A DNA stretch of 64,000 bases from contig NZ_CP131039.1 of the NCBI RefSeq assembly GCF_030657335.1, positions 3,178,501 through 3,242,500 on the forward strand. The letters are read 5' to 3'. Made by a program: the position numbers and the translations under genes. The DNA comes from Croceibacterium aestuarii. Its GTDB lineage: Bacteria > Pseudomonadota > Alphaproteobacteria > Sphingomonadales > Sphingomonadaceae. Below are positions 31,455 through 40,310 of this stretch, in pieces (within the stretch, counting starts at the first letter, position 1; every line of letters begins with the position of its first letter). The notes under the pieces are model-generated. The model saw only the letters and a list, made by a program, of their open reading frames with translations. It searched no databases and was not told the origin of the DNA.

Positions 31455-33020
31455 ATGAAACCGCTTTTCGCGCTCGCCGCGCTCGCCCTCGTCCTGCCCC
31501 GCCCAGCCGCTGCCGAAGCGCCCATCGATCCCGCGGTGGTCGAAGCGACCGGTGCGCGGGCCATGGGCGAACTCGACCTCGTCGGACTGACAGTGGCGGT
31601 GGTCGACAGGGACGGCAACGTTACCCAGCGTCAGTTCGGGCTCCGCGAACGCGGCAAGCCCGGCAAGATCGACGCCGATACGCTGTTCCCGATCGAATCG
31701 CTGACCAAAGCCTTCACCGCCGCCGGGATCGGCCTGCTGGTCGAGCGCGGCAAGCTCGACTGGGACAAACCGGTGGTCGAGTACATGCCCGAATTCGAGA
31801 TGAGCGATCCCTGGGTGACGCAGCATTTCACCGTGCGCGACCTGCTGACTCACCGCTCGGGCCTGAGCCTCGGCGCAGGCGACCTGTTGCTCGCGCCCGG
31901 CTCGGACGCCACGCCCAAAGACATCATCGCCTCGCTACGCACCATTCCGCCGGCGACCGGGTTTCGCGATTCCTACGCCTACGACAATGTTCTCTACATC
32001 CTCGCCGGCGCGCTGATCGAGCGGGTGGACGGCCGCTCGTGGGGCGATTTCATTCGCCAGGAATTCTTCCAGCCGATCGGCATGACCCGCTGCACGGCCT
32101 TGCCGGAGGAACGGCTGCGAAAGGCCAACCGCATCACCGAGCATGGGCCCTTTCCCGGCAGCCATGGCCACGAGGTGCTGCATCCGGAGATGTATCTCGG
32201 CGGCGCCTTCACCTTTGCCGGCGGCATCGGCTGCCCGGTCGGCGACCTCGCCAAATGGGCGCACATGTGGCTCAACAACGGCGCGATCGATGCCGGCCAC
32301 CGGCTGCTGAAGGAAGACACGGTCAAGCAGCTATGGACGGTGGTCACACCGATCTCGACCGGCATTGCGTTCGACGGGGCCACGCAGACACACCTGTCGG
32401 GTTATGCCCTCGGCTGGGGCGTCGGCGACATGCTCGGCCGCCTGATCGTCAGCCATTCGGGCGGCTCGTACGGCGCCACCTCCTTCATCATGCTGGCGCC
32501 CGAGGAAGGACTGGCGACGATCGCGATGACCAACGCCTACAGCGGCGCGAGCTCCGCGGTGGCGCGGCAACTGATGCAGGACATGCTGCTCGCCCGGCCT
32601 TTGCCCTCCCACGACTACCTGGCCGACACGGGCAAGCGCTGGAAAGAGGCGCAGGCTAGCATCGCGGCGATTGCCGCGAGCGTCGCGCCGCCGAGCGATG
32701 CCACTCCGCCGCCCGCCGCGCTCAGCGCCTTCACCGGCACCTTCCACGATCCGTGGTTCGGCAAGGCGACGGTTTCGCTGCGCGGCGGCCGGCTGTTCCT
32801 GGACCTGCCGCACAGCGACCTGCTTGACGGTCCGCTCGCTCCTTACGACGGCGCGCGGTTCGTGGCGCAGTGGCCGGAACGGCGCCTCATGGCCGACGCC
32901 TACGTCGATTTCAGCGTCGAAAACGGCAAGGTCACGGGCTTCACCATGTCGCCGGTTTCGAAGGAGACCGACTTCTCGTGGGACTTCAAGGATCTCCACT
33001 TTACCCGCAGCGGTAAGTGA
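31455..33020 (+). CDS. Secreted serine hydrolase, beta-lactamase/DD-peptidase fold, 521 aa
   Basis: Signal peptide 1-20 (ALAALALVLPRPAAA). The class C beta-lactamase-like domain has the nucleophile tetrad in IESLTKAF (S-x-x-K), the second motif probably YDN in SYAYDNVLYIL, and HSGG in IVSHSGGSYG replacing KTG. A C-terminal beta domain (about residues 420-521: FTGTFHDPWFGKATVSLRGG) resembles DUF3471. It probably hydrolyses an ester or amide in the periplasm. The family contains esterases and peptidases as well as beta-lactamases, so antibiotic resistance should not be assumed. ATG at 31455 starts the signal peptide; a TTG two codons earlier is possible. Confidence 0.85.
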   Translation: MKPLFALAALALVLPRPAAAEAPIDPAVVEATGARAMGELDLVGLTVAVVDRDGNVTQRQFGLRERGKPGKIDADTLFPIESLTKAFTAAGIGLLVERGKLDWDKPVVEYMPEFEMSDPWVTQHFTVRDLLTHRSGLSLGAGDLLLAPGSDATPKDIIASLRTIPPATGFRDSYAYDNVLYILAGALIERVDGRSWGDFIRQEFFQPIGMTRCTALPEERLRKANRITEHGPFPGSHGHEVLHPEMYLGGAFTFAGGIGCPVGDLAKWAHMWLNNGAIDAGHRLLKEDTVKQLWTVVTPISTGIAFDGATQTHLSGYALGWGVGDMLGRLIVSHSGGSYGATSFIMLAPEEGLATIAMTNAYSGASSAVARQLMQDMLLARPLPSHDYLADTGKRWKEAQASIAAIAASVAPPSDATPPPAALSAFTGTFHDPWFGKATVSLRGGRLFLDLPHSDLLDGPLAPYDGARFVAQWPERRLMADAYVDFSVENGKVTGFTMSPVSKETDFSWDFKDLHFTRSGK

Positions 33021-33024
33021 TGCC

Positions 33025-34215
33025 TCAGGGGGTGCGCTTGCGCGGCCGGGCCAGCGCCAGCGTCTCGCCCAGGTCCGCGCCCTGCTGACCGGTAATGCGG
33101 TAGACCGCCTCGAAATCGTCGTCGCCCTCGGCGGCGCGCTCCAGCTTGGCCGGAAGATCGGGTGCCGCGGCGATCGGCGCGACTCCCCTCAGCCCGGTGT
33201 CGCGCGCGCCTGCCACAACAGCCAGAAGCGCGCCGCCCGGCTCGTGAAAGCGCGTGATGTAGCCGAAATCCTGGTAATAGTCCGGCGAGGCCCGCGACAG
33301 CGCCTCGCCGCTGGTAAACTTCTGCCCGGTCTTCGCATCGTCGAGCTCGTCGTAGGTCTGACCGACATGCAGATCGGAATTCATGAAGTTGACGTCCTCG
33401 AGCAATCCCATGCCGCTGACCAGTCCGACATAGACCACGTTGAAATCGCGCAGCGTGCCGCTGTCGACTTGCGAAGCGGGCATGACCCGCACCGGCTTGG
33501 GGTGACGCGCCAGCACCGGCATGATCGAGCGCAGCGCATAGGCGGTCGAGAACGGCAAGTAGGTCAAGCCGACGTCCTCGGCTTTTTCATAGCGTGCCGG
33601 ATCGGTCTCCTGCGCGCGGGCGAGATCCATTGGCGAATCGATCGCATAGTCGCGGATCAGGCGGCTCTTGTCCGGTTCGAAGGGGTCGATCTCGCCGAAC
33701 ATGTAGTAATCGCCCACCGCGACCATGATCGGGCGATCCGAATCGAGGAACGGCTGCCAGATGGCATTCCCCCGGGCGGCAGTGCCGGGTGAGGTGGTCT
33801 CGCGCCCTGCGGCGAAGGCCAGCCCGAGCAGGAGTATCGCCGCCACCGGCACAGCCCAGCGCCACCGCCTCCCCCAGGCAGGCGCAACCGCCGGCTCCGC
33901 ATCGGCCTGCTCGAGCACCAGCTCGTAGCTGCCCGCTGGCAGGACCAGCCGCGCGCCGCTGGCCGGCTCGCGCTCGTAAAACCGCTCAAGGCGTTTGCGC
34001 AGGCGGTGAATGTAGACTCGGGCCGTCGCATCGTCGCCTTCGGCGCCCATCTGGCCGAACACTTCCTGGGCAATCTCGGCCTGGCTGGCCGGAGCGGCCC
34101 CCGGACCGCGCGCCGCGAGGAAATCGAACAGCTCGCGCAGGCGCCCGGCGCGGCCGACGACGTTGGCGGCCACAATCCGTCTGACTTCCTCCGCAAAGGC
34201 CGCGCTCTCGTCCAC
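33025..34215 (-). CDS. One-helix membrane protein with N-terminal winged-helix domain (ToxR-like layout), 396 aa
   Basis: Residues 1-105 look like a winged-helix DNA-binding domain: LRELFDFLAARGPG, SQAEIAQEVFGQMGAEGDDA, YIHRLRKRLERFYER and LVLPAGSYELVLEQ. One membrane helix follows (WAVPVAAILLLGLAFAAG, about 120-137), then a 260-residue periplasmic part (IMVAVGDYYMFGEIDP, FNVVYVGLVSGMGLL). This order is that of ToxR/CadC-type membrane regulators; the periplasmic domain is not one I recognise. GTG at 34215 follows GGGGAG. It is divergent from the TonB receptor at 34327, with a palindrome in between, so it may regulate that receptor. Confidence 0.7.
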   Translation of the reverse strand: MDESAAFAEEVRRIVAANVVGRAGRLRELFDFLAARGPGAAPASQAEIAQEVFGQMGAEGDDATARVYIHRLRKRLERFYEREPASGARLVLPAGSYELVLEQADAEPAVAPAWGRRWRWAVPVAAILLLGLAFAAGRETTSPGTAARGNAIWQPFLDSDRPIMVAVGDYYMFGEIDPFEPDKSRLIRDYAIDSPMDLARAQETDPARYEKAEDVGLTYLPFSTAYALRSIMPVLARHPKPVRVMPASQVDSGTLRDFNVVYVGLVSGMGLLEDVNFMNSDLHVGQTYDELDDAKTGQKFTSGEALSRASPDYYQDFGYITRFHEPGGALLAVVAGARDTGLRGVAPIAAAPDLPAKLERAAEGDDDFEAVYRITGQQGADLGETLALARPRKRTP

Positions 34216-34227
34216 CCGCTCCCCGCT

Positions 34228-34242
34228 GTAACGCCCTGTTAC
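34228..34242. promoter_or_regulatory. Palindrome GTAAC-GCCCT-GTTAC
   Basis: Perfect 5-bp arms surround a 5-nt spacer, between the divergent membrane regulator (start 34215) and the TonB receptor (start 34327). It resembles the TAAC-N4-GTTA sites but the spacer is one base longer, so it may belong to another regulator. Confidence 0.4.
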
Positions 34243-34326
34243 GTGGGATTACCGTAATTAACTTGGTTTGGCGAGGCGCCACTGAGAAACCGCAACTCAT
34301 TCGCAATTGCCGGAAGAAGCTTCGCC

Positions 34327-36444
34327 TTGAACCATCCGTATTCTCGCTGCGCAACAATGCGTAACAATCTGGCCGCGCTGATAGGTGCGACTGCTCTTGC
34401 CGCCCTTGCCCAACCAGCCACCGCGCAGAACGAAAGTGGAAGCGGCGACACGTCCGCCCAGCCTCGGGGCAGCGAGGACGACAAGACCGACTCTCCCCCC
34501 GGAATCATCCCCGACATGCCCGAAATCGTCGTTTACGGCCGCGGCGAACAGCGCATCGGCATCGCCGCAGCAGCGAGCGAAGGCGGGGTGGCCGGTGCGG
34601 ACATCGAGGTCCGTCCGCTGCTGCGCCCCGGCGAACTGCTCGAATCCACCCCCGGTCTGATCGCCACCCAGCATTCGGGCGGCGGCAAGGCGAACCAGTA
34701 CTTCCTGCGCGGGTTCAACCTCGACCACGGCACCGACTACGCGCTCTATATCGACGACATGCCGCAGAACTTCCGCACCCACGGCCACGGCCAGGGGTAC
34801 CTCGACGTCAACGGCCTGATCCCCGAAATCGTCGAGCGGGTCGATTATCGCAAGGGCCCCTACCGCGCCGACACCGGCGATTTCAGCTTCGTCGGCTCGA
34901 GCTTCATCACCACCCGCGACACGATGGCGCCATTCGCCGTCGTCGAGGCAGGAAGCTACGACTATTACCGTGCGGTCGCCGGCGCGTCGGCCAAGCTCGG
35001 CGGCGGCGACCTTCTCCTCGCCGGGCAGGCCAAGTTCAACAACGGCCCGTGGGAGCTGCCCGAGAGCTACGAGGGCTATTCGGCCTTCGCCAAGTACTCC
35101 GTGCCGCTCGGCATGGGGCAGCTCGAGGCCAGCTTCAACGGCTTCTGGGCGACCTGGGACCCGACCGAGCAGATCCCCCAACGCGCCGTCGGCACGCTGA
35201 TCAAGGACCGCTACGGCTCGCTCGACAAGACGCTCACCGGGCGCACCGAGCGCGAGAGCCTGACGCTGCGTTACACCGACGATGCGTGGAAGATCACCGC
35301 CTGGGCGCAGCACTACGACTGGAGCCTGCTCAACAACTTCACCTTTTTCCTCGACGATCCGGTCAACGGCGACCAACGCCGGCAATACGACAAGATGTGG
35401 GGCTACGGCGGGCGCATCGAGCGGACCTTCACGCTCGGCGATGCGCTGTCGTTGCGCACCGGCACCGAATTGCGCGCCGATGATATCGGCACCGTCGGGC
35501 TCGATCACACTATCGCCGGGGTCTATGACTTCACCTATTCGCAATTCGCGGTCACCGAAACGAGTGCCGGCGTCTATGCCGAGGCAATCTGGCGCCCGGC
35601 CATGGGCCTGATGGTGATCGGCGGCGGACGCGGCGATTTCTACCGCTTCAAGACGACGCCGCTGGCGGGAGCCCTGTCGTGGGGCGGGACAGTGAAGGAT
35701 TCGCTCTTCGCACCAAAGATCGGGCTCAATTACGAGGTCGCCCCGGGCGTGGCGCTCTACGCCAACTACGGCGAGGGGTTCCATTCCAACGACGCTCGCG
35801 GCGTGACCAACCCGGTTTCGCCCGCCCCGGGTCTCGTCAAGGGCAACTTCAAGGAGCTCGGCGGGCGCTTCGAGCGCGGCGGGCTGATCCTCACCGGGGT
35901 CTACTGGTGGTCCTACATCGCCAGCGAGTTGATCTATGTTGGAGATTCGGGCGCGGTCGAGCCAAGCGATCCCGGCCGCCGCCGCGGCTACGAGGTGACC
36001 GCGTTCTGGAAGCCCAATGCCTGGCTGGCGATCGACGGGGTGTGGACCGGTACCCATTCACGCTACGTCGGCGTGCCCGCCGCCCAGGCCTTCGTCCCGG
36101 GCGCGCTGGAGAGCTCGGGCGAGCTCGGTATTTCGACGGTCTTTCCGCACTGGAACGCGGCGGTGCGGGTCCGCTACCTCGGCCCGCATCCGATCGTCGA
36201 AGACAACTCGGTCCGCGGCCAATCGACCACGCTGGTCAACTTGCGCGCGGCGTGGACGCCGCACCGCGGGCAAGGCTGGGAAGTCTACGCCGAGCTGCTC
36301 AACGCGCTCGATTCGCAACGCGACGACATCGATTACTACTATGCCACTCGCTTTCCCGGCGAGCCGCTCGGCGGGGTCGAGGACCGCAACAGCCGCATCG
36401 TCGAACCACGCCAGGTCCGCGTCGGGGTGAAGAAGACCTTCTGA
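34327..36444 (+). CDS. TonB-dependent outer-membrane receptor, 705 aa
   Basis: Signal peptide ending ALAQPATAQ, a TonB-box-like EIVVYGRG near residue 62, then the plug: PLLRPGELLESTPGLIATQH, NQYFLRGFNLDHGTDYALYI, DVNGLIPEIVERVDYRKGPY. The barrel ends RQVRVGVKKTF with terminal Phe. The R-G-F-N-L-D-H-G-T-D stretch is typical of a sphingomonad receptor group of unknown ligand. TTG at 34327 has a GGAAGAAG site; ATG at 34357 is the alternative and gives a tidier signal peptide but no clear ribosome site. A membrane-bound regulator is divergent from it. Confidence 0.88.
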   Translation: MNHPYSRCATMRNNLAALIGATALAALAQPATAQNESGSGDTSAQPRGSEDDKTDSPPGIIPDMPEIVVYGRGEQRIGIAAAASEGGVAGADIEVRPLLRPGELLESTPGLIATQHSGGGKANQYFLRGFNLDHGTDYALYIDDMPQNFRTHGHGQGYLDVNGLIPEIVERVDYRKGPYRADTGDFSFVGSSFITTRDTMAPFAVVEAGSYDYYRAVAGASAKLGGGDLLLAGQAKFNNGPWELPESYEGYSAFAKYSVPLGMGQLEASFNGFWATWDPTEQIPQRAVGTLIKDRYGSLDKTLTGRTERESLTLRYTDDAWKITAWAQHYDWSLLNNFTFFLDDPVNGDQRRQYDKMWGYGGRIERTFTLGDALSLRTGTELRADDIGTVGLDHTIAGVYDFTYSQFAVTETSAGVYAEAIWRPAMGLMVIGGGRGDFYRFKTTPLAGALSWGGTVKDSLFAPKIGLNYEVAPGVALYANYGEGFHSNDARGVTNPVSPAPGLVKGNFKELGGRFERGGLILTGVYWWSYIASELIYVGDSGAVEPSDPGRRRGYEVTAFWKPNAWLAIDGVWTGTHSRYVGVPAAQAFVPGALESSGELGISTVFPHWNAAVRVRYLGPHPIVEDNSVRGQSTTLVNLRAAWTPHRGQGWEVYAELLNALDSQRDDIDYYYATRFPGEPLGGVEDRNSRIVEPRQVRVGVKKTF

Positions 36445-36451
36445 GCGCGCC

Positions 36452-37054
36452 CTAGCGCCCGATCGGTGCGCCCGGGGGCAGGCGGAAATCGGACGGGTTC
36501 GCCGGCACCGGCTGTTCGGACGGTTCCGGTTCGGGCCGGGGTTCGAGCGCCGGGAGGGGATCGAGCTTGTCCGGGGGACCGCTCGTGCGCGGCAGGCGCC
36601 GGGCATAGGTCACCCCCTCTTTGAACGGGCCGAGCTCGGTGTCGGGGCGGACGCGCTGCATGACGTAAGGGTCGAGACCGGTGCCGACATAGGTCATCTC
36701 GGCGGCGTCGGGATCGATCAGGCGGAAGCGGAAGATGTCGGGAATCGCGCCCGGCCGCGGGTCGTTGAAACTGACCTCCACCGAGTCCCCGTCGACCACC
36801 CCGGCCATCGAGCGCAGGATCTTCGCGGGCATGACGATCTTGGCGAAATGGTCGCCGTCGCTGGCGAAGCTTTCCGGGCGCTGCCAGGTGCCGAGCCATT
36901 CGCCCGACTTCGGGTCGCGGTCGAGGTCGAAGCGGAAGATCACCGCACCGGCAATCTCCAACGCCCAGGACCCTTCGAGCGAGCTTGGGCCCTCCTGCGC
37001 GGCGGCGGGAAGCGGCAGCAACAGGGCGAGAAGGAACAGGAGCCGGGCGACCAT
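36452..37054 (-). CDS. Secreted protein of unknown function, 200 aa
   Basis: Signal peptide 1-19 (LLFLLALLLPLPAAAQ). The mature part starts SSLEGSWALEIAGAVIFRFD and continues as beta strands (GEWLGTWQRPESFASDGDHF, IFRFRLIDPDAAEMTYVG), resembling small periplasmic beta-barrel proteins. The last 55 residues are proline-rich and probably disordered. I do not recognise the family. It is convergent with the TonB receptor, 7 bp apart. Confidence 0.7.
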   Translation of the reverse strand: MVARLLFLLALLLPLPAAAQEGPSSLEGSWALEIAGAVIFRFDLDRDPKSGEWLGTWQRPESFASDGDHFAKIVMPAKILRSMAGVVDGDSVEVSFNDPRPGAIPDIFRFRLIDPDAAEMTYVGTGLDPYVMQRVRPDTELGPFKEGVTYARRLPRTSGPPDKLDPLPALEPRPEPEPSEQPVPANPSDFRLPPGAPIGR

Positions 37055-37092
37055 GTCAGCGTCCTAGCGCGATTTCGTCCGTTGCAAAAGAA

Positions 37093-37118
37093 AAGGGCGG
37101 CCCAAGCGGGCCGCCCTT
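37093..37118 (-). terminator. Intrinsic terminator of the hydrolase-ligM transcript
   Basis: An 11-bp perfect stem AAGGGCGGCCC / GGGCCGCCCTT with a 4-nt loop is followed on the minus strand by TTCTTTTGC. It lies 27 bp after the ligM stop. Confidence 0.85.
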
Positions 37119-37144
37119 CTCGTCATACTCAGGCTGGCAGGCGT

Positions 37145-38551
37145 TTACGAAACGCCCTTGCCGCTCTGGCGCCAGCTGTCGGCATAGGCGTTGCGCGCCA
37201 CCGACGAGTACGGCACCGGCGAGACGATCGCCTTGATCTCGGTCTGCACGTGCGGCTCGACGGTCGGCTTGCTGGTGCCGCCGTTCGGCTCGCCCCAGAC
37301 CAGCGTCACTTCCTTGCCGAACTCGACGTAGTCGGGATCGATCATCGCCAGTGAAAGCATCGCGCCCTCGTTCGACGAGTAGCCGATCCAGGTCGAAACG
37401 CCGATCTGCTTGCCGTCGGCCATGACCTTGTCGAAGGGATGCATCGCGTAGACCGCGCTGGGAAACTCGAAGTACTTGGCGCGGTCGCCTTCGGCGAACA
37501 TCGAGCTCATCACGCGGGTCACGTCCTCGGGGTCGAGCGCGAGGGTGACCTTGGTCTTGTGCTTTTCGGTCGCCATCTTCTCGAGCGCCTCGCGGCCGAC
37601 GAAGTCGTGGTCGAACTTGACGATGTGGCCGTAGCCGATGTCCCATGGCGTCAGGTAATAACCCTCGACGCTGTCGGGAACGTGGCTGCCGCCGACCGAG
37701 CACATCCCGGCGTAGGAGTTGGCCCCGGCCCAGGCGCGGAAGTCCTTCATCATCTGCGAATCGCCGGTGTAGAACGCGGGCAGCGGGCTCGGGAGCCAGC
37801 CGGATTCGAGCGTGTTCGACGAATAGGCGCGGCCGCCGACCAGGGTCAGGCCGTCGTCCTTGCCCGCCTCGACCAGCGCCGAGTGGACCGCCTTGTAGTC
37901 TTCCCACGGACCGAACAGCTCGTAGCCCGGCTGGCCGGCCATGCCGTGGCGCAGCGCGATGACGTCCTTACCGTTTATGTCGATGTGCGCCATATTGAAG
38001 AACTTGAGATCCGGCGGGGTCTGCCCCATCGCCTTCTCGAGGATCTTCATCGCGTTCGGACCCTGCAGCTGGAAGCGGTAGTTCTTGCGCTTGCCGTCCG
38101 AACGCATGGCGGTGCGCTCGTCGCGCTCCACCTCGACGTCCCAGTCGCCGTACTGGGCGTGGAACTCGACCCACTCGATGGCCGGAACGCGGCCGACGAG
38201 GCTGAACTCGTTCTCGGCCAGGTAGAACAGGATCACGTCGCCGATCACGTAGCCGTCCGGGGTCACCGGCACGAACTGCTTGGCCTTGTTGACCGCGAAG
38301 TTCTTGAAGCTGTTGATGGCGAGGTATTCGAGCAGCTTGAAGGCGTCGGGTCCGCGCACGTAGAGCTCGACCATGTGGTAGCTCTGGTTGAACAGCACGG
38401 CGCTCTTGGCCCAGGCCCGCTGTTCGTTGCGCCAGTTGGAATATTCTGCCGGCACGCCCGGGTACGGGTTCGGGCCGACCTGCTGGTTGCGCAGGAGGTC
38501 GACGATGTCGCCGGCTGCGTCCAGCTTCTGCTGCAGGTTCTGTTCACTCAT
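37145..38551 (-). CDS. ligM: Tetrahydrofolate-dependent aromatic O-demethylase (LigM/DesA type), 468 aa
   Basis: A GcvT-fold (aminomethyltransferase-like) enzyme that moves the methyl of a methoxy-aromatic acid, such as vanillate, 3-O-methylgallate or syringate, to tetrahydrofolate. The N-terminus QQVGPNPYPGVPAEYSNWRN and the segments LFNQSYHMVELYVRGPDAFK, RFQLQGPNAMKILEKAMGQT and HGMAGQPGYELFGPWEDYKA are characteristic of LigM/DesA rather than glycine-cleavage T protein. Length fits (LigM 471, DesA 462). It follows an alpha/beta hydrolase gene and is divergent from metF and folD, which recycle methyl-THF. The choice between LigM and DesA specificity is open. Confidence 0.9.
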   Translation of the reverse strand: MSEQNLQQKLDAAGDIVDLLRNQQVGPNPYPGVPAEYSNWRNEQRAWAKSAVLFNQSYHMVELYVRGPDAFKLLEYLAINSFKNFAVNKAKQFVPVTPDGYVIGDVILFYLAENEFSLVGRVPAIEWVEFHAQYGDWDVEVERDERTAMRSDGKRKNYRFQLQGPNAMKILEKAMGQTPPDLKFFNMAHIDINGKDVIALRHGMAGQPGYELFGPWEDYKAVHSALVEAGKDDGLTLVGGRAYSSNTLESGWLPSPLPAFYTGDSQMMKDFRAWAGANSYAGMCSVGGSHVPDSVEGYYLTPWDIGYGHIVKFDHDFVGREALEKMATEKHKTKVTLALDPEDVTRVMSSMFAEGDRAKYFEFPSAVYAMHPFDKVMADGKQIGVSTWIGYSSNEGAMLSLAMIDPDYVEFGKEVTLVWGEPNGGTSKPTVEPHVQTEIKAIVSPVPYSSVARNAYADSWRQSGKGVS

Positions 38552-38603
38552 GGTCTTTGCCTCTCCAATCGAAAGGGGGTTGCTGTCGGTTACTTCAGGA
38601 TCG

Positions 38604-39290
38604 TCAGGCCGGCCTTGCGAGCCAGTCTGAAATGGCGGAATTGACGGCCTCGGGCGCCTCGAGCTGGATCATATGGCCGGCACCCGGGACGATGACGAGC
38701 TCGGCTCCCGGAATCGCCGCGGCGATCGCTTCGTGCTGCCCGGGCGGCGCCCAGCTGTCGAGTTCGCCGGTCATGACCAATGTAGGACAGGAAATGCGCG
38801 GCAACAGGTCGGTCACGTCGGGCCGCCCCACCAGCGCGTGGATCTGCGCGTCGAACACGTCCTGCCCGGCCTCGAGGTTCATTTCGCGCAGCGGTCCGTA
38901 GATGGCCGGGTTGGCGCGATTGGGTCCGGCCACCATCGGCGGCAGCCACTGGTCGATGAGCGCCTCGAAACCGTTGTCCCAGCCGACCTGCTGCAAGGCG
39001 CGGCGCTTCTCCGGCTCTCCCTCGCGCAGCGGGTGCACGCCGGTGCTGACCAGCGCCAGGCGGCGGACTCGCTCGGGCGCGAGGCGATAGACCTCGAGCG
39101 CGACGCGGCCGCCCATCGAATGGCCCAGCAAATCGAACGATTCGGGCGCCTCGGCCAGCGCGACGCGGGCCATTTCCGGCAGAGTATCGGCCAGCCCGTA
39201 GCCATTCACCGCCCGCGAATCGGCGAAAGCCGCGAGTTGCGGCTCGTAAATGCGCGCGTCGCACGCCAGCCCGGGCAGTAACAGCAGCAT
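38604..39290 (-). CDS. Alpha/beta hydrolase, 228 aa
   Basis: A compact serine hydrolase: LLLLPGLACDARIYEPQLAA with an oxyanion-hole segment, nucleophile elbow FDLLGHSMGGRVALEVY, acid probably Asp in VMTGELDSWAPPGQHE, and His in VPGAGHMIQLEAPEAV. It lies 52 bp upstream of ligM on the same strand. Hydrolysis of an aromatic ester before demethylation is possible, but not shown. Confidence 0.85.
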   Translation of the reverse strand: MLLLLPGLACDARIYEPQLAAFADSRAVNGYGLADTLPEMARVALAEAPESFDLLGHSMGGRVALEVYRLAPERVRRLALVSTGVHPLREGEPEKRRALQQVGWDNGFEALIDQWLPPMVAGPNRANPAIYGPLREMNLEAGQDVFDAQIHALVGRPDVTDLLPRISCPTLVMTGELDSWAPPGQHEAIAAAIPGAELVIVPGAGHMIQLEAPEAVNSAISDWLARPA

Positions 39291-39333
39291 GGCGATTTGC
39301 TCGCCTCTCCCAAGGAATTCGCAGGTGTGAAAT

Positions 39334-39349
39334 TTTCGTCTATACGAAG
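39334..39349. promoter_or_regulatory. IclR-like operator candidate in the ligM/metF divergent spacer
   Basis: TTTCG-TCTATA-CGAAG contains the exact palindrome TTCGT-CTAT-ACGAA. It lies between the hydrolase-ligM operon (start 39290) and metF (start 39428) and matches the layout of the site at 29466. Confidence 0.35.
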
Positions 39350-39427
39350 AAAGGCGACTGCGCTAGGGGCTTTTCGCAAGTCCCGTGCGGTCCTAGGGAG
39401 TCGCGCGAAGAAGAGGAGAGAGCCTGC

Positions 39428-40297
39428 ATGTCCTACGCCGCGATCCACCCGAACTGGGAGAAGCCGCGAGCCAATATGGTCGACGGTTATTCGCTCGAAA
39501 TGACCGCCAAGGAGACCGAGGGCCTGCGCGAAGCGGCGCCGCTGATTCGTCCCAAGACGCAGATCGCGGTGACCTTCCTGCCCGGCGAGGAAATGGAACA
39601 GCGGGTCGAGGCGGCCGTCCTCGTCCGCGAACTCGGCTTCGAACCCATCGTCCACCTTTCCGCCCGCCGCCTGACCTCGGCCGAAGAGCTCGACAAGTAC
39701 GTCGGCGACGTGACCAGTCGCGCCGGCGTGAAGCGCGTCTTCATCATCGCCGGCGACCCGCCCGAGCCCGAAGGGCCGTTTTCCGATTCGCTGCAGATCA
39801 TCGAGAGCGGCATTCTCGAAAAGCACGGTGTCGAGATCGTCGGCATCGGCGGCCACCCCGAGGGACACCCCAACGTGTCGAAGCCTGACCTTTGGGTTTG
39901 GATGGAGAAGAAGCTCGCCGCGGTGCGCGCCCACGGGATGGTCCCGCTGGTGGTCACGCAGTTCGCCTTCGACGACGACGCGATCGTCGCCTGGGTCAAG
40001 GAAATGCGCGATCGCGGCATCGATGTGCCGGTGCGCCTCGGCGTCCCCGGCCCGGCCGGCATCAAGCGGCTGCTCGGTTTCGCCAAGCGTTGCGGCGTCG
40101 GCGCCTCGGCTTCGGTGATGAAGAAGTACGGCGTCTCGATCACCAATCTGATCGGCAGCGCCGGGCCCGACAAGCTGGTCGCCAGCCTCGAAAAAGGCCT
40201 GACGCCCGAGCTGGGCCGCGTGCGCCTGCACTTCTATCCGTTCGGCGCGCTCAAGGCGTCGGCCGAATGGATCAACGATTACGACGCGAAGCACTGA
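39428..40297 (+). CDS. metF: Methylenetetrahydrofolate reductase (MetF), 289 aa
   Basis: A flavin TIM-barrel reductase interconverting 5-methyl-THF and 5,10-methylene-THF. It shows NMVDGYSLEMTAKETEGLRE, QIAVTFLPGEEMEQRVEAAV, HLSARRLTSAEELDKYVGDV, RVFIIAGDPPEPEGPF and VGIGGHPEGHPNVSK. The last two are the MetF cofactor and folate segments. In SYK-6, metF is linked to ligM, where it oxidises methyl-THF from O-demethylation. The same linkage here supports that role over methionine synthesis alone. ATG at 39428 follows AGGAGAGAG. Confidence 0.9.
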   Translation: MSYAAIHPNWEKPRANMVDGYSLEMTAKETEGLREAAPLIRPKTQIAVTFLPGEEMEQRVEAAVLVRELGFEPIVHLSARRLTSAEELDKYVGDVTSRAGVKRVFIIAGDPPEPEGPFSDSLQIIESGILEKHGVEIVGIGGHPEGHPNVSKPDLWVWMEKKLAAVRAHGMVPLVVTQFAFDDDAIVAWVKEMRDRGIDVPVRLGVPGPAGIKRLLGFAKRCGVGASASVMKKYGVSITNLIGSAGPDKLVASLEKGLTPELGRVRLHFYPFGALKASAEWINDYDAKH

Positions 40298-40310
40298 CCC
40301 GGCCCCCGCC

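Noticed and set aside
31455-33020. Beta-lactamase resistance gene
   Set aside because: The S-x-x-K/HSGG serine-hydrolase fold with a DUF3471-like tail is shared with esterases and peptidases; nothing points to antibiotic hydrolysis.
34228-34242. Fifth member of the TAAC-N4-GTTA operator set
   Set aside because: The spacer is 5 nt rather than 4 and the flanking genes are an uptake receptor and a membrane regulator, so it is listed separately.
34297-36057. 586-codon minus-strand frame opposite the second TonB receptor
   Set aside because: No start signal or domain; the receptor frame has a signal peptide, plug and C-terminal Phe.
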